From: Alphaproteobacteria bacterium
GTDB taxonomy: Bacteria; Pseudomonadota; Alphaproteobacteria; RF32; CAG-239
Length of the DNA stretch: 64,000 bases
NCBI GenBank assembly: GCA_015062285.1
Contig: SUUY01000004.1
Location: 62,001 to 126,000 of the forward strand
Reading direction: 5' to 3'
Made by a program: the position numbers and the translations under genes. The first letter of the stretch is position 1, and each line of letters begins with the position of its first letter. This document shows positions 24,473-33,900 of the stretch, in pieces. The notes under the pieces were generated by a model. It was not told the DNA's origin. It made no database searches and saw only the letters and a program-made list of their open reading frames with translations.

Positions 24473-25435
24473 ATGGTAAAAATAGCCGAAACAGTATTTT
24501 CTGATATATATATTACTCCGGACAAAAAAGCGTATATACCAAACAGGCAAACAACAAACGCTTTGATGCTGTTTACTCCAGATGACTTTGATGTTTTTTA
24601 TAATTTATTGGAAACATCTTGGGATAAAAAAAACCCCAGTTATTCTGTTGTTTATGACGGAATTTATTATCGTGTTGAAAGGACAGTTGCTTTAGACGGT
24701 ATTCAATATTGTGTGAGAAAAATGCCTGCACAAGTACCATCCTTTGCCTCCTTAGGATACCCTAGGCAACTCGAAAAATATTTACTCGCCTTGCGAAATT
24801 CTTCCGGACTTATTTTATGGAGTGGCGCAACCGGATCTGGAAAAACAACATCTATATCCAGCTTACTCAAAGAATATTTATGTGCTGAAGGAGGTTTTGC
24901 ATATACCATTGAAGATCCTAATGAACAACCTCTTGATGGTGTTTATCAAGCTGCAAATGGTGGGCTTGGCTTATGCAAACAAACAATGCCCGTAGGAGGA
25001 GATTGGGGTGCATCACTAAAATCTGCTCTTCGATCAAAACCTCGCTATATTATGGTTGGAGAAATTAGAACTCCAGATACTGCAAGTGAAGTTTTACGCG
25101 CTGCAACATCAGGACACTTAGTACTATCTACCATTCATGCAAACAACGTTGCGGATGCCATAGTTTCTGTTGTAAAATATGCCGCAGCAGGTGGTATGAG
25201 TGAAGACTTGGCTTATGACCTTTTTTCTCGTGGAATGCTTGGAGTATTGCACCAGTCGTTGATTGGTACTTCTGTAAAAAAAGCATCAGCTTCATTTTTG
25301 TTTGCGAATCCAGACACAACAAAAGGCGATCAAGTACGTGGTATCATTAAGGGTGGAAAAATGAACTTAGGAACATCTATTGAAACCCAAATGACACGTA
25401 TGGCTCGAGGACTACCGCTGTTTATAGAATCTTAA
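24473..25435 (+). CDS. Orphan PilT/GspE/DotB-type secretion ATPase
   Basis: A 320-residue hexameric-type ATPase of the type II/IV secretion superfamily. Walker A GATGSGKT is at 118-125, the Asp box near 144-148 (YTIEDPNE), Walker B region YIMVGEIR at 192-199 and the His box GHLVLSTIHANN near 214-225. The small size and lack of an N-terminal membrane part are closer to PilT or DotB than to GspE. No pilus or secretion genes are next to it, so its machine must be encoded elsewhere or it has another use. AAGGA before the ATG supports the start. It is convergent with the gpt gene. Confidence 0.82.
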   Translation: MVKIAETVFSDIYITPDKKAYIPNRQTTNALMLFTPDDFDVFYNLLETSWDKKNPSYSVVYDGIYYRVERTVALDGIQYCVRKMPAQVPSFASLGYPRQLEKYLLALRNSSGLILWSGATGSGKTTSISSLLKEYLCAEGGFAYTIEDPNEQPLDGVYQAANGGLGLCKQTMPVGGDWGASLKSALRSKPRYIMVGEIRTPDTASEVLRAATSGHLVLSTIHANNVADAIVSVVKYAAAGGMSEDLAYDLFSRGMLGVLHQSLIGTSVKKASASFLFANPDTTKGDQVRGIIKGGKMNLGTSIETQMTRMARGLPLFIES

Positions 25436-25857
25436 TCCCAAGGAAACACAACCCACTGATCTTGAAACAAAACAGCATATTTATCCGTGCTGTTTTTTCC
25501 TTGCGGTTTGGCATAAACGCTAGCGAAATATGCGTCAGGATATTGTTTTCTTAACAAATTAAATGTACGCCCTGTATCAGAAATATCGTCTACAATTAAT
25601 GTATGTTGATCTATGTTGTTTAAAGATGATTCAAATTCAATATCTTGATCAGATCTGATTATCATATCATCATACGAAGAAATGTTTATGGTTTGAACAT
25701 TTCTGATATTAAGCTCATAGGCTAATATTCCTGCCGGTATAAGCCCGCCGCGGCTAACAGCGATAATTTTTGTAAATTGTTTTTCTTGTAAGGTGGGGAG
25801 CAATTCTTTTGTATGCTTATGAAAATCTTCCCAACTGATATAAACTTTATTCGTCAT
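25432..25857 (-). CDS. Xanthine-guanine phosphoribosyltransferase-like
   Basis: A 141-residue purine phosphoribosyltransferase. The PRPP loop LIVDDISDTGRT spans residues 87-98, with an N-terminal VSRGGLIPAG near 34-43. This combination and size match Gpt, which salvages guanine and xanthine. The final VFPWD is the typical Gpt-family end. It overlaps the TlpA-like gene by 11 bases, so both are translated from one message. No other purine-salvage gene is nearby. Confidence 0.85.
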   Translation of the reverse strand: MTNKVYISWEDFHKHTKELLPTLQEKQFTKIIAVSRGGLIPAGILAYELNIRNVQTINISSYDDMIIRSDQDIEFESSLNNIDQHTLIVDDISDTGRTFNLLRKQYPDAYFASVYAKPQGKNSTDKYAVLFQDQWVVFPWD

Positions 25858-26386
25858 TACCTTGTCCGTATTTTGCTTTTAACTTATATATATATTCAAC
25901 AACGTCATCATCATCCCAGTCTACACTACCACTAATACGTCCGATTTCTTCACCGGATTGGTCAACCAGTACTGTGTGAGGATAAGAGAACACACCAAAG
26001 TCGCCTGCCAACTTTCCGTTTTTATCGGTATAAAAATCCACATCCGGGGCTTTGTATTTTTGGAGCAGATTTCTTTGCTCCGATAAAGACTTCCACTCTC
26101 CGGCATCAGATACCAACATAACTTTTATTCCGGTATTTCTGGTTTTGTTTACAAAAGCATTTATCTCATCAAGTTCTCTTATGCACGGGGCACAAGTCCG
26201 AGACCAAAACATAACCAAAATAAATTCACCCTTAAAGTTTTCTAGCGATATCGCCTGCTCTGCCGGCGTATATACAGGGGTCTTAGGTGCCGGCCGAGAA
26301 TAAGCAAAGATATTTATTCCGCTTTTGGCGTGGACAGAAAGGGAAAAAAGCACAAAGAAGGCTATTAACAATATTTTTTTTATCAT
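25847..26386 (-). CDS. Exported TlpA/ResA-like thioredoxin-fold protein
   Basis: A 179-residue periplasmic thiol-disulfide protein. A signal peptide covers about residues 1-20 (VHA-KS). The thioredoxin fold carries W-S-R-T-C-A-P-C (C65, C68) and the cis-Pro loop SYPHTVLVD near 132-140. Members reduce apocytochrome c or other periplasmic disulfides; the precise partner is unknown. A TlpA-like tail of acidic residues (DWDDDDVVEYI) follows. The gene is coupled to gpt downstream. Confidence 0.87.
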   Translation of the reverse strand: MIKKILLIAFFVLFSLSVHAKSGINIFAYSRPAPKTPVYTPAEQAISLENFKGEFILVMFWSRTCAPCIRELDEINAFVNKTRNTGIKVMLVSDAGEWKSLSEQRNLLQKYKAPDVDFYTDKNGKLAGDFGVFSYPHTVLVDQSGEEIGRISGSVDWDDDDVVEYIYKLKAKYGQGNDE

Positions 26387-26468
26387 GGTTTTCTCTGTAT
26401 AACTTAATTTTTACTTAACTCTTATTCGCTATATATTTATTATACACATAACAAGTAAAGGAATGGTT

Positions 26469-26591
26469 ATGAAAAAATATATATGTTTGGTACTTTTAGG
26501 TTTGATATTTGGAATTACCTCTTGCGGTAAGATATCTGCTCCGGAGCCTATCCCGGGAAGCAATTATCCCCGAACTTACCCATACCGCTAA
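26469..26591 (+). CDS. LptM-like small lipoprotein
   Basis: A 40-residue lipoprotein. Its signal peptide ends with a lipobox ITSC, and the mature peptide CGKISAPEPIPGS...YPRTYP resembles the short LptM/YifL-type lipoproteins that in alphaproteobacteria often carry a C-G-K-x-x-x-P-x-P pattern and end YPRxYP. In E. coli LptM helps the LptD disulfides form. In alphaproteobacteria this gene normally sits before lysA; here a VWA gene follows 14 bases on. AAAGGA precedes the ATG. The gene is below the usual ORF length cut-off. Confidence 0.72.
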   Translation: MKKYICLVLLGLIFGITSCGKISAPEPIPGSNYPRTYPYR

Positions 26592-26605
26592 TAAGGAGAT
26601 TTTTT

Positions 26606-27289
26606 ATGGTCGATAAAACTTTTGAAGAAGAGCTTATTCCTTATGTTGAATTTGCTGACAATGCAAACGAACGCACTCCTTGTGTTTTGGTATTGGATTG
26701 TTCAGGATCGATGCGTGGCGAGCCAATAAAACAGCTAAATGCCGGCCTGAAAGCTTTGGAAAAAGAACTAAAAGAAGATATCGATGCCAGTTCAAGAGTG
26801 CAACTTTTGATTATCAAAGCTTTTGGCAAAGACGAAGCTATAATATCTTCTGACTGGACAGATGCCATGAATTTTGAAGCTCCAACCATGGAAGCCGGCG
26901 GACTTACCCCTTTGGGAAAAGCAATGGAATTGGCTTTAAGAAAAATTGAAGAGCAAAAATGCCTTTACGATAGTTGCGGAATCACCTCCAAACGTCCGTG
27001 GATTTTTTTAATTAGTGACGGTGAACCGACAGACTATGATTGGGAATTTGTTGCTAAAGAATGTCGCAAGGCACAAGATCATAAAAAAGTGGTAATCCAC
27101 GCAGTTGGTACTCAGGGTGCAAATCTGGATAAATTGGCAAAATTCTCCACTATATCACCAAAGCGCCTTACCGGATTAAAATTTACAGAGTTCTTCCTAT
27201 GGCTTTCTCGTAGTGTGTCTTGTGTTTCCAGAGCAGCTCCTAATACTTTGGACTTGCTTGACGATATTGGAGAATGGAATGAAGAATAA
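26606..27289 (+). CDS. TerY-type VWA protein of a TerY-P triad
   Basis: A 227-residue von Willebrand A domain protein resembling TerY. The metal-binding MIDAS motif DCSGSMRG lies at residues 31-38 (D31, S33, S35), with the Thr of GLTPLG and the Asp of ISDGEPTD completing the site. In TerY-P triads a VWA protein, a PP2C phosphatase and a kinase are encoded together and are thought to form a phosphorylation-controlled stress module. That is exactly the arrangement here: the next gene starts inside this one. An AAGGAG site precedes the ATG. Confidence 0.88.
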   Translation: MVDKTFEEELIPYVEFADNANERTPCVLVLDCSGSMRGEPIKQLNAGLKALEKELKEDIDASSRVQLLIIKAFGKDEAIISSDWTDAMNFEAPTMEAGGLTPLGKAMELALRKIEEQKCLYDSCGITSKRPWIFLISDGEPTDYDWEFVAKECRKAQDHKKVVIHAVGTQGANLDKLAKFSTISPKRLTGLKFTEFFLWLSRSVSCVSRAAPNTLDLLDDIGEWNEE

Positions 27290-28022
27290 CCGCAACATCA
27301 AAATTGTTGCTGCGAGTGTGACCGGATCTTTGCATGCCCACCGCAAATTGGCATGTCAAGATTACTCCAAGCACTCAAGGGGCAAAAATTTTGTAGCGGT
27401 TGTTTCTGACGGCGCAGGATCTGCCAAATATGGCAAAATAGGTGCAAAAATTGCCTGTGAAACACTTTGCGATTTACTAAAAAACGCAGATTTTTCCCGT
27501 ATTAATACCTCTATTTGCAATGGAATTCGTATTTCTCGAGAAAAACTTATGTTGCACAGACATAATTCGACTAAATCTGAAGCTCAACTCAATGATTTTG
27601 CGGCAACTATTGTTGGAGTAGTTTACTACAAGAATAAAGGTGTCTTTTTTCATATCGGCGACGGGGCTGCCATAGCCATAAAAAATGACTATAATGATTT
27701 TACGGCCTCTCGTCCGGAGAACGGAAATTTTAGTTGCGAAACATATTTTTATACTCAGTCCGATTGGGAGAACAGTTTGCGTTTGACCTTTTTTGATGAC
27801 GCAAAAACAATATTTCTTATGACAGATGGGCTAACAAACTTTTCTTTCAGTCCTGATTTTCAAAACATCGAATCCGGTTTTATTGTTCCGATTGACAAGT
27901 TTTTGACTGAATCATCTTGCAAAGCTAAAGCTTTGAAAGCTTTAGCAAACACACTAAATGCCCCCAAAGCGCAAAAAATAAATTCTGATGATAAGACATT
28001 GGTATGGATAAAGGTAAGGTAG
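27279..28022 (+). CDS. PP2C-type protein phosphatase of a TerY-P triad
   Basis: A 247-residue PP2C-fold Ser/Thr phosphatase. Metal-binding Asp residues are visible in VVSDGAGSAKYG (43-47 region), FHIGDGAA and LMTDGLTNF, with the closing DDKTLVWIKV. Such enzymes need Mn/Mg. I chose the ATG at 27279, which overlaps the VWA stop by 11 bases and lies behind a G-rich site. It should dephosphorylate targets of the kinase encoded next, or the kinase itself. Confidence 0.88.
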   Translation: MKNNRNIKIVAASVTGSLHAHRKLACQDYSKHSRGKNFVAVVSDGAGSAKYGKIGAKIACETLCDLLKNADFSRINTSICNGIRISREKLMLHRHNSTKSEAQLNDFAATIVGVVYYKNKGVFFHIGDGAAIAIKNDYNDFTASRPENGNFSCETYFYTQSDWENSLRLTFFDDAKTIFLMTDGLTNFSFSPDFQNIESGFIVPIDKFLTESSCKAKALKALANTLNAPKAQKINSDDKTLVWIKVR

Positions 28023-28025
28023 GAA

Positions 28026-29477
28026 ATGGAGAACGACATAACATTTAATGCTGTGTATGCTGACGCCAAGTGTGAAAAAATATCATTGGGCAAAATGCTG
28101 AATCGGGGAGGTGCGTCAGGAAAGATATATGAAGTTGTCGGACACCCTGAGTTAGTTGCAAAAGTTTTTCATAATACTAAAAAAAGCTCAACCAACCGCC
28201 AAAAATTAGAAGCTATGCTACTTAATAAACCTAATTTTCCGCCGGTTGAAACCGATGGAGTTTATTATACTCAAATTGCATGGCCGGAAGCCTTGTTGGA
28301 AGATGAACAAGGTTTTTGTGTGGGATATATGATGCCTCTGATTAATATGAACGAGGCTGTTTCATTAGATCATTTGATGCAAAAAGCCGTACGCAAAAAA
28401 CTTGGCCTATCTGAAAAATATGCATATCGTATTTTTGCAGCCTATAATGTTGCGGCAATGATAACATCTTTGCATAAATGCGGACACTATATGGTAGATT
28501 TGAAACCATCTAATGTTTCGGTATATAAATCTAACATGCTGGTAGCAATGGTTGATTGTGACGGATTTTCAATCAAAGGCGAAAAAGGACGTTATCCGGC
28601 AGAGTTTGTGAGCGAAGAATATATCTATCCGGAAGGAATGGAGCTTTCTTGTCAGGATATGGGCGAAGAACAGGACAAATTTGCTTTGGCGGTAATTATA
28701 TTTCGACTGCTTAACAACGGGATCCACCCTTTTTCCGGAACCCCACGCAAAAATGATGCCGAAATGCTGACTATTCAAAACAGAATCGAAAATTATAATT
28801 ATGCCTATGGCTTGTGGCCCGATAAATATCAAGCACCTCACCCATATAGTATTCATGAATATTTTGATAAAACCACTTTAGAAATGTTTGAGCGAGCTTT
28901 CACCAAAGGAGCTAATCGCCCGAGTGCATTTGAATGGCAAGAGCATTTGTGGAAATTGATGCACAACTTACGTACTTGCAAAAACAATCCGAATCATGTG
29001 TTTTTTACATCAAAAGGTTGCGGACTATGCATGAGCGAAGACAAGTTTTATCATGAAATGCACAATATAAAAAAACAAAAACAAACTCCGGAAAAAATCA
29101 GAGGAATCGAGGTAGAAAACCTCTCGCAAGAAAAAATATCGATAAACAAGGCAATAAAAAAGGCCTTAGAATCTAAAATGCAAAAAATATCTTATGCTGT
29201 TGTTTTGGTTTATATGCTGTTTTTTGGATTTCTGCATATAATACTTTCGCCAATAGAAAGTGTTATCAAAGCCGGTGGAATCGGCATTCAAATGATTGTT
29301 ACCACGTTTGCAATGCTAGGGATAAATCATCTTATACACAGATATCAAAAACAACTTCCTCTTTTAAGAAGCAAGCACTTAACCGACATGCTGCAAGTAT
29401 ATGCCCTTATATGTATAATTATCGCTTTAGTTTCAGTTAATGACATTCCGCATAATTTACTTGAACTTGCGCCTTAA
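28026..29477 (+). CDS. Membrane-anchored Ser/Thr-type kinase of a TerY-P triad
   Basis: A 483-residue kinase-like protein. Gly-rich loop LNRGGASGKIYEV at 25-37, Lys46 in VAKVF, catalytic D-L-K-P-S-N at 158-163 and the DFG equivalent DCDGF near 177-181, then GEEQDKFALAVIIFRLL. After the kinase domain (to about 320) comes a C/H cluster, CKNNPNH...CGLC, resembling a zinc ribbon, and three or four membrane segments (about 390-480). This fits the kinase of TerY-P triads, with an unusual membrane end. It is four bases behind the phosphatase gene. Confidence 0.85.
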   Translation: MENDITFNAVYADAKCEKISLGKMLNRGGASGKIYEVVGHPELVAKVFHNTKKSSTNRQKLEAMLLNKPNFPPVETDGVYYTQIAWPEALLEDEQGFCVGYMMPLINMNEAVSLDHLMQKAVRKKLGLSEKYAYRIFAAYNVAAMITSLHKCGHYMVDLKPSNVSVYKSNMLVAMVDCDGFSIKGEKGRYPAEFVSEEYIYPEGMELSCQDMGEEQDKFALAVIIFRLLNNGIHPFSGTPRKNDAEMLTIQNRIENYNYAYGLWPDKYQAPHPYSIHEYFDKTTLEMFERAFTKGANRPSAFEWQEHLWKLMHNLRTCKNNPNHVFFTSKGCGLCMSEDKFYHEMHNIKKQKQTPEKIRGIEVENLSQEKISINKAIKKALESKMQKISYAVVLVYMLFFGFLHIILSPIESVIKAGGIGIQMIVTTFAMLGINHLIHRYQKQLPLLRSKHLTDMLQVYALICIIIALVSVNDIPHNLLELAP

Positions 29478-29522
29478 AAAAAATATAATCATGCCGATAA
29501 TTTATTTTTTAAGGAAAAAACA

Positions 29523-30911
29523 TTGAAAAATCTTAATCCTATTATGATTTCCGGCAAAGAGGTCTTTCCCCTTATAGAAGGCGGAAAAGGTATTAATGCC
29601 AGCGACGGAAGATCTTCCGGCGCTTGGGCAAAAGAAAACTGTGTCGGAACATTTTCCGGAGTGAGTCCTGACTATTATGATGAAAACGGAAACGTTATCC
29701 GTGAACATTATGAGCATAGAGATAGAGCATCTCGTCATTTGGAAATGGTGGAACAGTCTATTAAAGGTTGCTTGGCACAAGCTCAAGTTGCTCATGAAGT
29801 ATCCGGTGGCAACGGTAGAATCCATATGAACATGCTTTGGGAACTTGCAGGCTCACAGCAAATTTTGACCGGAGTATTAGAAAAAGCAAAAGGTTTGATT
29901 AACGGCGTAACTTGTGGTGCAGGTTTGCCATATAATTTAGGTGAAATTGCATCTAAATTCGGAGTTTATTATTACCCTATCATTTCTTCGGCCAGAGCTT
30001 TTCAAGTTTTGTGGAAAAGAGCTTACAACCGCTTTGTTGAATATTTGGGCGGTGTTGTATATGAAGATCCTTGGTTGGCAGGCGGACACAACGGATTATC
30101 TAATGCCGAAAACCCCAATGAACCGCAGACCCCATATGCTCGCTTGGTAGAACTTCGCAGCACAATGAATGCTTTGGGTTTGCAAGAAAAACCAATTATT
30201 TTGGCCGGTGGAATTTGGGCTTTGGAAGACTGGCAAGACTATATTGACAATCCGGAAATCGGCAAGATCGCTTTCCAATTTGGTACCAGACCAATGATTA
30301 CCAAAGAAAGCCCAATTAGCGATGCTTGGAAAAATTTGATGCTAAAATTGAAACAAGGTGATGTGATTTTGCAAAAATTCAGTCCTACCGGTTTCTTTTC
30401 TTCGGCAATCAAAAACACCTTTTTGTCTCGTCTTATAGATCGCAAACAAGGTGAGGTTGAATTTGTAAAAGAAGCAAACGATGAATTTTCGCATGCTTTT
30501 AAAATGAGCGAAACCAAAACAGTTTATATTCGTCCGCAAGATGCCGAAAAAGCAAATAATCAAATTGTTGCCGGATATTCCGAAGCAGTAGTAACTCCGG
30601 ATTCGACTTTGGTATTTTTGACACCGGACGAGTGGGTACAAATGAAAGAAGATCGCAAAAATTGCGTCGGCTGTTTATCTCAATGCCAATTTTCTTCATG
30701 GTCACAAGCTAAAGGTACAACAGGTCGTTTGCCAGACCCGAGATCTTATTGCATACACAAAACATTATATGATGTTAGCCACAATGGCAGCATTATAGAT
30801 AATTTGCTGTTTGCCGGACATCAGGTATATCGTTTTGCAACAGATCCGTTATATCGCAACGGAGTACCTTCTGTTAAAGAGCTGATTGAACGCATTAAGA
30901 CCGGTAAATAA
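29523..30911 (+). CDS. Nitronate monooxygenase / 2-nitropropane dioxygenase family flavoprotein
   Basis: A 462-residue TIM-barrel flavoprotein. The middle section, GLINGVTCGAGLPYNL, LWKRAYNRFVEYLGGVVYEDPWLAGGHNG and IILAGGIWALEDWQDY, is typical of the NMO/2-NPD family, which uses FMN to oxidise nitronates; FabK is a relative. The C-terminal 100 residues, with a Cys cluster (NCVGCLSQC), are extra compared with small NMOs and match longer members annotated the same way. Translation seems to begin at TTG 29523 with AAGGA upstream. No operon partner; a terminator follows. Confidence 0.82.
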   Translation: MKNLNPIMISGKEVFPLIEGGKGINASDGRSSGAWAKENCVGTFSGVSPDYYDENGNVIREHYEHRDRASRHLEMVEQSIKGCLAQAQVAHEVSGGNGRIHMNMLWELAGSQQILTGVLEKAKGLINGVTCGAGLPYNLGEIASKFGVYYYPIISSARAFQVLWKRAYNRFVEYLGGVVYEDPWLAGGHNGLSNAENPNEPQTPYARLVELRSTMNALGLQEKPIILAGGIWALEDWQDYIDNPEIGKIAFQFGTRPMITKESPISDAWKNLMLKLKQGDVILQKFSPTGFFSSAIKNTFLSRLIDRKQGEVEFVKEANDEFSHAFKMSETKTVYIRPQDAEKANNQIVAGYSEAVVTPDSTLVFLTPDEWVQMKEDRKNCVGCLSQCQFSSWSQAKGTTGRLPDPRSYCIHKTLYDVSHNGSIIDNLLFAGHQVYRFATDPLYRNGVPSVKELIERIKTGK

Positions 30912-30930
30912 TTTTTTTGCTTGGTATGAC

Positions 30931-30962
30931 AAACCCTCCCAAATTGCTTTGGGAGGGTTTGG
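30931..30962. terminator. Terminator-like hairpin between convergent genes
   Basis: AAACCCTCCCAAA pairs with TTTGGGAGGGTTT around TTGC. It sits between the convergent flavoprotein and the giant-protein gene and can fold on either strand; T runs are short. Confidence 0.7.
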
Positions 30963-30976
30963 TTTATGAGAAGAGA

Positions 30977-33900
30977 TTATTTAACGAAGCTTTTTTGTTT
31001 CTGCATTTTTTTTGCAATAACTTGCTTGTCATGCTTGGTTTGTTTCTCTCCAACTTTAGTACAAGCCGTATGATGATTGCAACCTTCCTCTCTAAAGAGA
31101 GCATAGTCTCTTATATCTTCTCTTCTAATCTCTTGCTGGCAATCCTCAAGAGGAAGCCCCTTAACCAGATATGCATCAAGATTAGTATAGATAACCGCTT
31201 TTCCGGAATGTTTATATTCTGGAATCAAGCTTGCTCTCCGTGAACCATCAGCAACAATCTCGCTCTTCGTGCAAAATCCCTCCATATATTTCATAAAGTG
31301 ACTCAGTGTAATTTTCCCCGTATAATTATTTGGAGACAAGTTACTCTCCTCTAGGCTTTGTCTGGTGTTTTGGACAATCATTGCTGAAGCAACATCATTA
31401 TGCTCTGCCCAATAAGCGTAATCTTTTTTTGCTATAACACCTTTTGTTCCGTCTTCCATTGTTGTTTCGTTTCTGGGAGAAATATGGCCGTCATGTGAAG
31501 GCGTTGCCTCTAACATACCAAGTCTCTTATCAACAAGCTCGTCTAACTTTCCACGACGGTATCTTAAGTAGTCAAGCATGCTGAGGTCAGGATTCTCTTT
31601 TTGACGCTCCTGCTCAACCCTTTCATAGTAAGCTTTATAAGCATCTGATTTTTCGTCAACATTGCCGTACACAATCTTGTACTCATCCATCATTAGCTTT
31701 TTAATATCTACATCCTTTTTACGTTTGTGTTCAATTACTTCCTCGCGTTCAACTGTTTTTGTTTCCATTACAGTTCTTTCTGTGCGGAAAATTTTATCAG
31801 CAAAACCACCTAAACGCTTCTTGAGACCTTGAACTCTTTCTGGAACTCTTTTGAAAAATTCAATCAAGCCAGCGGCAAAGCCTCCTTCTTTAGCAACAGG
31901 ATCATAATCAGGAGGAACAGCATCTTGGCCTGGAGTTCCCGGAATTACTTTGGTAGACTGATTCATATCAGAAAAAGTTGAATTAGGATTTTTATGAGGA
32001 TATAAATCAGGACGTTGGGTTACATCTCCATTAACCTTTCCAACGAAATTTCCAAGTCCTACTCTATTTTGAAAATTATGTTCGTTATATGCTTGTACGG
32101 CATCATGATTAATTGAGCCATCCGAATTAATCAAACCTTTTAGTGCTTGCACGGCATCTAGTGGCACATCGTTGGTGCTTCTCCAGTCATATCCATATAG
32201 AGTACGTGCAATTCCATCTTCCGCAGGCATACCGGCATTTAAGGCATTGAGATATAATGATGCCGGGTGAGTTATTGGGGCTTCTGGGTGAGCTTGATTG
32301 TACGTGTCTACCGCATCAAGATAATTTTGATATCCCTCCGGTGTTAAACGATCGTATTGCAAAATATAACGTTCTGCATCACTGTTTAAAGCATCATAAT
32401 CTATAACTGTTTGCGGATCTGTCCCCGGTACAGCATCTTTCCCCGGAGTTATAAGCTTTTCTTCTTGGAATATTCGATTATCAGGGAACATGGTGTTTAT
32501 TCTGGCTTGAATTGCATCTGCCATAACTTGTCCGGTCATAGCACCCGCTACAATAGTAGCTGCTTTTCCAAATCCCCAAGCACCTGACTCTATTTCACCA
32601 AGTCCAAGTTTTTGTGCTTTTTTGTATGTTCCTCTAGCAGAGAAGAATATAGCTCCGGCTCCGGCTGCCAGACCTAATTTTGGCATTCCGGCAAGGAAGC
32701 ATCCGCCAGCCGTACAACCACATAGGGTTGCCAAATGAGCATCTCTTAGGTCTTTTGAAGTAAAGAAGTCTTTAACACTAGGCTTTAGCCCTGCTTTTTT
32801 CATTTGGCGCCAATACATGCCGAAATTAACACCCGTACCAACAAGAGCAAGCCCCAAACCAACACCTGCAGCAACTTTTGCTCTTGCTACCCCTGTAGCT
32901 GTTGCAATAGCTGCGGATGTTAACTTGACTCCGGTGCTTACTACCGTTGTTACTGCATATCCTTTAACAAGGTCTAAACCAAGTCGTATTCGAGCCTCTT
33001 TCTTTGATATTCCACCATTTTCGAATCTGTCATTTTTTAACGGGTCATGTTTTGCTATTTGTTGATGTATCTTGCGAAGGAGCGGACTGTTTGCTCCTAC
33101 TTTCTTAGAAACTCTATTAATACAAGCCATCGTATTGTTAGCTTCAATACTAATTGCTTTTGTATACATATGGTCTTTTATTTCCAGAGGTCTTTCAAGA
33201 TCTAAGATCCTTTCTTCAAACTCTTTCCTATATTTAGGATCTGTGAACTTGTCTTTTTCTTCTGCAACCCCTTTATATGTTTGAGCAACATTGTCTATAG
33301 TAAATAGCTCAACCAATAGCTCTGTCTCAAAGGCTTCTCTAAGTTCTTCATCTTTAACTTCCTGAGAACTTGACATCTGACGAATTGCTGTGTTGTTCTT
33401 AGCAAAATCAATAATTGCTTCCAAACGACTTTCCGGAGCAATTCGACAGCCTTCACTCCAACGTTCTACAGGATTTCCGTCCTTATCTAAAAATTGCGGT
33501 ATTAAATTATTATCTTTATCAAAAAATTGAACATTGGATAGTCTATTATATGTTTCTTCGCTAAGATTTTGAGAAATTTCTCCTAAACGAACAGTTAAGT
33601 TCTCAAAATTTTGCTCAACTTGGGTGGCATTGTCTTTAGTTATAGCATCAAGACCCCATGCTGTATCGTACTTTGCAATATCTGCATCTAATTTTTTCTG
33701 TACAAGATCAATTTTTTTCTGCAAGTCTTCATTTGCGTAAGGTCTTCTGACCTTCAGCATTTCTGCATATCCGTCATAAATATCAGCTATGTTTGTTTTG
33801 TCGCTGTAATTTAACCTATCGTAGTTGATGGAGATGACGCCTGTATACATTTGTTCCGTCAGATCATCCATACGTACTTCTAAACGCTCTTTTTGTTCCG

